From the NCBI GenBank assembly GCA_900314365.1, contig OMVH01000294.1, positions 1 through 11,145 of the forward strand: a stretch of DNA of 11,145 nucleotides. Reading direction: 5' to 3'. How positions within the stretch are numbered: the first letter of the stretch is position 1; the number at the start of each line of letters is the position of its first letter. The notes under the pieces were generated by a model, which ran no database searches, was not told the DNA's origin, and worked only from the letters and a program-made list of their open reading frames with translations. This document shows, piece by piece, positions 6,655 through 11,145 of this stretch. Origin of the DNA: an uncultured Prevotella sp. (lineage in GTDB: Bacteria > Bacteroidota > Bacteroidia > Bacteroidales > Bacteroidaceae). The translations under genes were made by a program, and so were the position numbers.

Positions 6655-7692
6655 CTAATAAAAATTACCAACAGAACGAAGTCTGGCTGCGAGTTCCTCT
6701 GAAATGTAATTACCCAGGTGCATGCAGCAATCCTGGGAGAACAGTTGAGCACATTCCTGGAGTTTCTGCCACGAAGTCAGGGGCAGCCCACGGCGAAGTT
6801 TCTCCAGCGTGATGCCTTGTCGTATAAGCCCATAAATGAAACCGGCATTGAAGTTGTCACCTGCCCCTATAGTGCTCACGGTTTGAATCTTCCTGACGGG
6901 ATAGTCCTCCTTTATTTTACCATTGAAGATAGTCACGGCATCCGCGCCTCGAGTGCAGATAAAGCGCTGGCATCGTGGACTCACCACAGTGAGGTAAACG
7001 CTGTCGGCATCTACCGTAGAGAACACCGTGCGCAAGTCACCGCGACTGGCACGCACCACGTCAGCCTTGCTCATCAACCCGTAGATGAACGGCATGAGCT
7101 GGGGCAGCATCGAAGCGTGAGGCGACCGAAGATTGACATCGTAATAGATTATCACACCCCTCTCTCGCGCCTTGGCCAGCATCCGTTCCACGCGCTGACG
7201 GTTGCGAGGATTGACGGCGTAGAAAGAACCCAGAAGCAGGACGTCATCCTTCCGAAAGTCGGGCAGCACCTCTTCGGGCCCGTTTTTGGGCGAATCCATG
7301 AAGAAGACGTAGCGTGCGTCGTTGCGCTCATTGAGATAAGCCAGCGACACAGTGGTTCTCATGCCCTCGCACTGCCTCACAAACGAAGTACCCACACCGT
7401 TGGCCCGAAGGAAGTCAAGAATGTGCGTGCCTGTGGAATCGTTGCCCACCTCGCCGATGAACTCCACTCTGGCGCCGGCCCGGCTTAGCGAAACAGCCGA
7501 GTTGAGAGCCGACCCACCCGCGTTGGCACTGAGGGGCTTGGAACCACGGAAGAGAATGTCCATCACAGTCTCGCCCATGCAATACACTGTGCGCTGCTCC
7601 TGGGCGTAGGTCATAGTGGAAAGCAGCGACACGGCTATCAGCAGAAAAGACCTGCAAGCCCGAATCATCTTGTGATACATTTCCTTTATCAT
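6655..7692 (-). CDS. PfkB-family sugar kinase with a signal peptide
   Basis: A 345-residue protein of the ribokinase/PfkB fold, closest in pattern to Bacteroidales fructokinase-like kinases. The family begins at RTVYCMGETVMDILF (34-48). AGGSALNSAVSLSRAG (58-73) is the first PfkB motif, DVNLR lies at 185-189, and STIGAGDNFNAGF (273-285) is the second motif with catalytic Asp279, so the kinase site looks intact. Unusually, about 30 residues precede the domain: a basic stretch, the core SFLLIAVSLLSTM and an AQEQ cleavage site with Gln at +1, as the Bacteroidetes Q-rule predicts. The protein is therefore probably exported to a compartment lacking ATP. Met codons at 7692, 7680 and 7668 all leave the signal peptide; the true start is uncertain. 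It is divergent from the DUF362-receptor operon. Substrate unknown. Confidence 0.85.
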   Translation of the reverse strand: MIKEMYHKMIRACRSFLLIAVSLLSTMTYAQEQRTVYCMGETVMDILFRGSKPLSANAGGSALNSAVSLSRAGARVEFIGEVGNDSTGTHILDFLRANGVGTSFVRQCEGMRTTVSLAYLNERNDARYVFFMDSPKNGPEEVLPDFRKDDVLLLGSFYAVNPRNRQRVERMLAKARERGVIIYYDVNLRSPHASMLPQLMPFIYGLMSKADVVRASRGDLRTVFSTVDADSVYLTVVSPRCQRFICTRGADAVTIFNGKIKEDYPVRKIQTVSTIGAGDNFNAGFIYGLIRQGITLEKLRRGLPLTSWQKLQECAQLFSQDCCMHLGNYISEELAARLRSVGNFY

Positions 7693-7792
7693 TCATTGAA
7701 TAGTTTTATCATCTTCTTGCACGGTAATCCCGATTTTTCCACACCCCCTCTTACAACTTGACGGAGGATGGATGCGGAGTTCCCTGGATGTG

Positions 7793-7800
7793 CAAAGTTA
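7793..7800 (-). promoter_or_regulatory. Likely -7 box of the exported PfkB gene
   Basis: On the minus strand TAACTTTG is an exact TAnnTTTG match. It would give a leader of roughly 90 nt before the start at 7692. The -33 element is not clear. Confidence 0.5.
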
Positions 7801-7846
7801 GGATTTTATCCGACATATCCCCATGCCACTGGCATTAATTTTCCGT

Positions 7847-7877
7847 GAATCCGCAAGATGTGAACAAGAATCCGTAA
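7847..7877. repeat. Direct repeats GAATCCGnAA, 21 bp apart
   Basis: GAATCCGCAA at 7847-7856 and GAATCCGTAA at 7868-7877 share nine of ten bases and start 21 bp apart, two helical turns. They sit between the two divergent promoters, so one regulator could act on both the kinase gene and the DUF362 operon. The regulator is not in the window. Confidence 0.45.
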
Positions 7878-7896
7878 AAAGGGTAACAAATCCTTC

Positions 7897-7937
7897 TATT
7901 TTTGTAAGCTCTTATTGCAGAAAAACATATATCTTTG
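7897..7937 (+). promoter_or_regulatory. Two candidate -7 boxes of the DUF362-receptor operon
   Basis: TATTTTTG at 7897-7904 and TATCTTTG at 7930-7937 both match TAnnTTTG. The second leaves a leader of about 24 nt before the ATG at 7967 and is preferred. The first may be a second promoter. Neither has an ideally spaced -33 TTTG. Confidence 0.5.
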
Positions 7938-7966
7938 CAACAGTATAAACGAAACCACAAACTATT

Positions 7967-8956
7967 ATGAAGCATCTTCATTTCAGGGCCATTGCGCTCA
8001 TCACACTGCTATCCCTGTGCGCCACCACTTGGGCACAGTCCAAGGTCTACCTTACACGTGAAATCACCCCTGCCTCGCTTGTGCGCATCTATAAAGCTCT
8101 TGGTGTAAAAGCCAAAGGTCGCGTCGCCGTGAAAGTGAGCACCGGCGAGGGCTCCAACCCCAACTACCTCAAGCCCGAGCTCATCAAGGATCTTGTCTAT
8201 GATGTCGACGGTACCATCGTAGAGAACAATACTGCCTACGGTGGCGACCCCAAGGACGTGCGCAACAACTCGGCCAATCATTGGAAGGTCATCGACCGCC
8301 ACGGATTCACCAAGTACTTCGCTGTGGACATCATGGACGAGTATGACGAGATACGCATCCCCGTGCGCGATCACAGCCATCTGAACTACGACATAGTGGG
8401 CGGCCATCTGGCCAACTACGACTTCATGGTGTGTCTCAACCACTTCAAGGGCCATCCCATGGGCGGCTACGGTGGCGCGCTGAAGAATCTCTCCATCGGA
8501 TGTGCTTCGGCCAATGGCAAAGCCTACATCCATTCGGCAGGGAAGATGAACAAGCTCAATATGGACTCGCTTTGGACTCCCAAATATATTGGCGACCAGG
8601 ACGGATTCCTTGAGAGCATGGCTGCCGCAGCCCAAGCTGTAGTCGACTATTTTAAAAAGGAGAACGGCATCATCTACATCTCCGTGATGAACAACATGAG
8701 CATCGACTGCGACTGTGTGAACCATCCGGCTCCCGTAAAACTCGAAGACTACGGCATTCTTGCCAGCACCGACCCCGTGGCCCTCGACCAGGCTTGTGTT
8801 GACATCATCAACCAGCAGAAGGTGACGGCCAAGAACGACCCCACCGACTTGCTCAAGCGCATCGACAAGCAGCACGGCACGCACACCATCGACTGGGCTG
8901 AGAAAATAGGACTCGGAACAAAGAAATACACCCTCGTCAACATCGACAAGAAATAA
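7967..8956 (+). CDS. Secreted DUF362-domain protein
   Basis: A 329-residue exported protein. Residues 1-23 are a Sec signal peptide ending in TTWA, with Gln at +1; the Cys in LSLCATT is not a good lipobox. The DUF362 core is clear: LNHFKGHPMGGYGGALKNLS (157-176), then SIDCDCVNHPAP (245-256) and DYGILASTDPVALDQACVDI (261-280). No ferredoxin-like 4Fe-4S domain is present, although many DUF362 proteins carry one. Cys156, His159, His163, Cys179, His189, Cys248, Cys250 and His253 are candidate metal ligands. The biochemical role of DUF362 is unknown to me. A TonB-dependent receptor begins 15 nt after the stop, so the pair is almost certainly one operon and the protein probably works in the periplasm with the imported ligand; that link is inference. 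Confidence 0.88.
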   Translation: MKHLHFRAIALITLLSLCATTWAQSKVYLTREITPASLVRIYKALGVKAKGRVAVKVSTGEGSNPNYLKPELIKDLVYDVDGTIVENNTAYGGDPKDVRNNSANHWKVIDRHGFTKYFAVDIMDEYDEIRIPVRDHSHLNYDIVGGHLANYDFMVCLNHFKGHPMGGYGGALKNLSIGCASANGKAYIHSAGKMNKLNMDSLWTPKYIGDQDGFLESMAAAAQAVVDYFKKENGIIYISVMNNMSIDCDCVNHPAPVKLEDYGILASTDPVALDQACVDIINQQKVTAKNDPTDLLKRIDKQHGTHTIDWAEKIGLGTKKYTLVNIDKK

Positions 8957-8971
8957 CCCTTCCAAATCTTC

Positions 8972-10825
8972 ATGGATAAAAAACTTCTGCTCTTGGCCGC
9001 ACTTTTCAGTGCGGCCAGTCTTTCCTATGCCCAACGCGACACTGTGACCCTACACGATGTAGTAGTAACGGGCACACGCTATCAGTCGGACATCCGCCAC
9101 CTGCCCCTCGACGTGTCCATTGTTAACCGCACCAAGCTCACAGCCTCCTATCAGCCTTCTGTGCTGCCCACACTCACACAGCAGGTGCCCGGGCTCTTCG
9201 TCACCACACGCGGCATCCTCGGCTATGGTCTGAGCACCGGCTCGGCCGGTACCATCAAGATGCGCGGCATCGGCGGCTCTGCCGACCTGCTCGTGCTCAT
9301 CGACGGTCTGCCACAATATGCAGGACTTTACGGCCATCCGCTTGCCGACACCTACCAAACAATGCTCGCCGACCGGGTGGAGGTGGCCAGCGGTCCGGGC
9401 TCGGCCATCTACGGCAGCAATGCCATGGGTGGCGTTGTCAACATCGTAACCCGACAGATGAAGGTGAATGGCGTGCACACCGACTTCAATCTGCAAGGCG
9501 GCAGCTACGGCACCTTCATCGGTACCGCCACCAACCGCGTGCGCCAGGGCCGCTTCTCGTCAATCGCCGCTCTGAACTATGAGCGCACCGATGGCCATCG
9601 CCCCAACTCGGCTTTCAGTCAGACGAGCGGCTTTCTCAAGCTGGGCTACGACCTCAGTCGCTACTGGCAGTTGGACGGCAACGTGAACATCGCCTATCAG
9701 GAGTCGTCCAATCCCGGTCCCGTCTCAGCCCCACTCATCGACAACCTCATGTATATCACGCGCGGCATGGCCGCCCTCTCGCTCACTAACGACTACGGAA
9801 GGCTCTCTGGTGCCGTGCGCGCCTTCTACAACTGGGGGCACCACCACATCAACGACGGGCATACGGCAGCTGCAGCTCCACAAACCGCGTTCTACATGCA
9901 CAACGACCGCATGGGCGGCGTCTCTGCCTATGAGAGTTTCTCGCCCTTCACCACCACACGCCTGACCTTCGGCTTCGACTATCAGCGCTTCGGTGGTCAT
10001 GCCTGGCAGAAGGCCATGGCTGACGGCAGTCGCACGGACATCGCCGACCGCAGCGTCAACGAGGTGGCGGGCTATGCCGACATCCGCCAGGAGTTGCTGT
10101 CGTGGCTCACCGCCGACGTGGCCTTGCGCCTCGACCATCACAGCATCTCGGGCAGCGAATGGATACCGCAGGGCGGACTCACCGCGCGCCTGCCCCACAA
10201 CATGGAGCTGAAAGCCATCGTGGGCAAGGGCTTCCGCAATCCCACCCTGCGCGAGCTCTACATGTTCCGCCCGGCCAACGCCGACCTCGCCCCCGAACGG
10301 CTCTGGAACTATGAGCTCTCTCTGCGACAGCGGCTCCTCGACGGCCGTCTCGGCTACGGCCTCAACGTATTCTATCTCAATGCCGACAACCTCATCACCA
10401 CGCAGATGGTCGACGGCCGGCCGCTGAATGTCAACACGGGCAGCACGGAGAACTCCGGCTTCGAACTCTTAGGCTTCTACGCTCCTGTCAGCCGCCTGCG
10501 CCTCGATGCCAACTACAGCTTCCTCCACACCAGCCGCATACTCACTGCCGCTCCGAAGTACAAACTCTATTTGGGTGCCGACTGGCAGCCCGGCCGCTTC
10601 ATCCTGCACAGTGGACTGCAATGGATCGACGGGCTTCACACGGCTGAGAACAACACAGCGACCGAGAACTTTTGGCTTTGGGATTTAACAGCCACATTGC
10701 GTATGAGCCGAGCACTGAAAGTCTTCATTCATGGCGAGAATCTCCTTGCCCAACGCTATGAGGTCAACGCCGGCTTCCCCCTGCCACGCGCTACCGTCAT
10801 GGCAGGAGTGGAAATAAACATATGA
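8972..10825 (+). CDS. TonB-dependent outer-membrane receptor (BtuB-sized)
   Basis: A 617-residue ligand-gated outer-membrane channel driven by TonB-ExbBD. The signal peptide MDKKLLLLAALFSAASLSYA ends before Gln21 (Q-rule). A TonB-box-like stretch, DTVTLHDVVVTGTR (23-36), leads into the plug. MRGIGG, VLIDGLP, VEVASGPGSAIYGSNAMGGV and VNIVTR lie between 97 and 161. The rest is the 22-strand barrel, including GFRNPTLRELY (420-430) and ADLAPERLWNYELS (437-450), which correspond to the FRAP/NPxL segment of small-ligand receptors. It has no carboxypeptidase-regulatory N-terminal extension and no SusD partner, so it belongs with the vitamin, siderophore, haem or metal receptors, not SusC. Histidines cluster at WGHHHINDGH (288-297) and LDHH (387-390), which may help metal or haem capture. 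The ligand is undetermined. It shares an operon with the DUF362 gene. Confidence 0.92.
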   Translation: MDKKLLLLAALFSAASLSYAQRDTVTLHDVVVTGTRYQSDIRHLPLDVSIVNRTKLTASYQPSVLPTLTQQVPGLFVTTRGILGYGLSTGSAGTIKMRGIGGSADLLVLIDGLPQYAGLYGHPLADTYQTMLADRVEVASGPGSAIYGSNAMGGVVNIVTRQMKVNGVHTDFNLQGGSYGTFIGTATNRVRQGRFSSIAALNYERTDGHRPNSAFSQTSGFLKLGYDLSRYWQLDGNVNIAYQESSNPGPVSAPLIDNLMYITRGMAALSLTNDYGRLSGAVRAFYNWGHHHINDGHTAAAAPQTAFYMHNDRMGGVSAYESFSPFTTTRLTFGFDYQRFGGHAWQKAMADGSRTDIADRSVNEVAGYADIRQELLSWLTADVALRLDHHSISGSEWIPQGGLTARLPHNMELKAIVGKGFRNPTLRELYMFRPANADLAPERLWNYELSLRQRLLDGRLGYGLNVFYLNADNLITTQMVDGRPLNVNTGSTENSGFELLGFYAPVSRLRLDANYSFLHTSRILTAAPKYKLYLGADWQPGRFILHSGLQWIDGLHTAENNTATENFWLWDLTATLRMSRALKVFIHGENLLAQRYEVNAGFPLPRATVMAGVEINI

Positions 10826-10858
10826 GTCCACTGCCCTGTCACCACCCCCATAAAACAA

Positions 10859-10894
10859 AAGCCCTTGCATCACAGCAGGGGTTTATTTATTTTT
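10859..10894. terminator. Bidirectional intrinsic terminator after the receptor
   Basis: AAGCCCTTGC (10859-10868) pairs with GCAGGGGTTT (10875-10884), with two G-T wobbles and the loop ATCACA. Rightward it is followed by the T-rich run at 10884-10894. Leftward on the minus strand it is followed by TTTTGTTTTA (10860-10851). It therefore suits both the receptor operon and a gene coming from the right. Confidence 0.8.
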
Positions 10895-11066
10895 ACATAA
10901 CGGAGTCCCCTTTAAAAAGTTCGGAAGCAAGATTTTTGGCTTCGTAACTGATTGATGACCAAAGGTCGATTTTTTCCAAGAATGACCTTTTCAAGTGGAC
11001 TTCTATTCCAAGTTCCGCAAGCGCTTATACTCTTTCAGAGTGGTAGTGTCTCACTGACAGACACCG
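10893..11066 (-). pseudogene. Possible decayed C-terminal coding remnant
   Basis: On the minus strand one frame, open from 11024 to the TAA at 10895-10893, gives a protein-like tail with KIDLWSSISYEAKNLASEL and a final FKGDSVM. Just upstream, in another frame, comes TLKEYKRLRN before a TAG. Joining the two frames near 11010 would give a continuous helical C-terminus, so this could be a frameshifted gene end sharing the bidirectional terminator. I do not recognise the family, and no start codon or intact upstream frame reaches the window edge. It could also be chance or part of a dispersed intergenic repeat. Confidence 0.25.
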
Positions 11067-11145
11067 ATTTTTGTCGGGGCAGGAGAGCTCCAAATGAAGA
11101 GAGTGTGCAATGGAAAACTTTGATTTTTGATACGGAAAAACGGGC

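Larger units (their letters stand above)
10826..11145. other. Right-edge intergenic region
   Basis: The last 320 bases hold no intact gene. They contain the receptor's terminator (10859-10894), a possible decayed minus-strand reading frame (10893-11066), and two small hairpins: GTGTCT/AGACAC (11046-11051 and 11059-11064) and CCGA/TCGG (11064-11067 and 11074-11077). No promoter is convincing. Confidence 0.5.

Noticed and set aside
8009..9034. Minus-strand frame of 341 codons across the DUF362 gene and the receptor start
   Set aside because: It is antisense to two clear genes, and its Val/His-rich composition is typical of a complementary-strand shadow.
8972..10825. SusC-type glycan receptor
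   Set aside because: Only 617 residues, no carboxypeptidase-regulatory extension and no SusD gene next to it.

Overview
The window looks like chromosome from a Bacteroidales bacterium, most likely Prevotella or a close relative. Bacteroidetes-type -7 boxes (TAnnTTTG) stand before most genes, start codons usually lack Shine-Dalgarno sequences, and three exported proteins have a Gln right after the predicted signal-peptidase I site (the Bacteroidetes 'Q-rule'). Gene products also read as Prevotella-like. The genus is inferred from pattern, not from a search.

Layout, left to right. Positions 1-658 hold no convincing gene but contain two phased short-repeat arrays: one with a 32-bp period (about 284-387) and one with a 22-bp period (about 428-501). 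Then come a SlyD-type FKBP prolyl isomerase with a Cys/Gly-rich metal-binding tail (659-1225) and chorismate synthase aroC (1268-2344), probably co-transcribed. Positions 2379-2512 carry a well-formed promoter, a GNRA-capped hairpin and an intrinsic terminator, which together look like a small RNA gene of about 100 nt. It abuts the 5'-truncated, frameshifted C-terminal half of a tannase/feruloyl-esterase-like hydrolase (2514-3313). A secreted parallel beta-helix protein follows (3578-4999); its promoter contains two inverted repeats.

On the minus strand lie aspartate ammonia-lyase aspA (5147-6580) and a PfkB-family sugar kinase that carries an N-terminal Sec signal peptide (6655-7692), which is unusual for an ATP-dependent enzyme. 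Divergent from the kinase is an apparent two-gene operon: a secreted DUF362 protein (7967-8956) and, 15 nt downstream, a BtuB-sized TonB-dependent receptor (8972-10825). A probable bidirectional terminator follows. At the right edge a degraded minus-strand coding remnant may be present.

Functionally, slyD and aroC (folding, aromatic biosynthesis) and aspA (aspartate to fumarate plus ammonia, useful for fumarate respiration) are housekeeping genes. The block 6655-10825 encodes three envelope proteins around one divergent regulatory region and is the best candidate for an undescribed system: an uptake receptor, a periplasmic DUF362 partner, and possibly an exported sugar-kinase-fold protein. 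The substrate cannot be read from the sequence.
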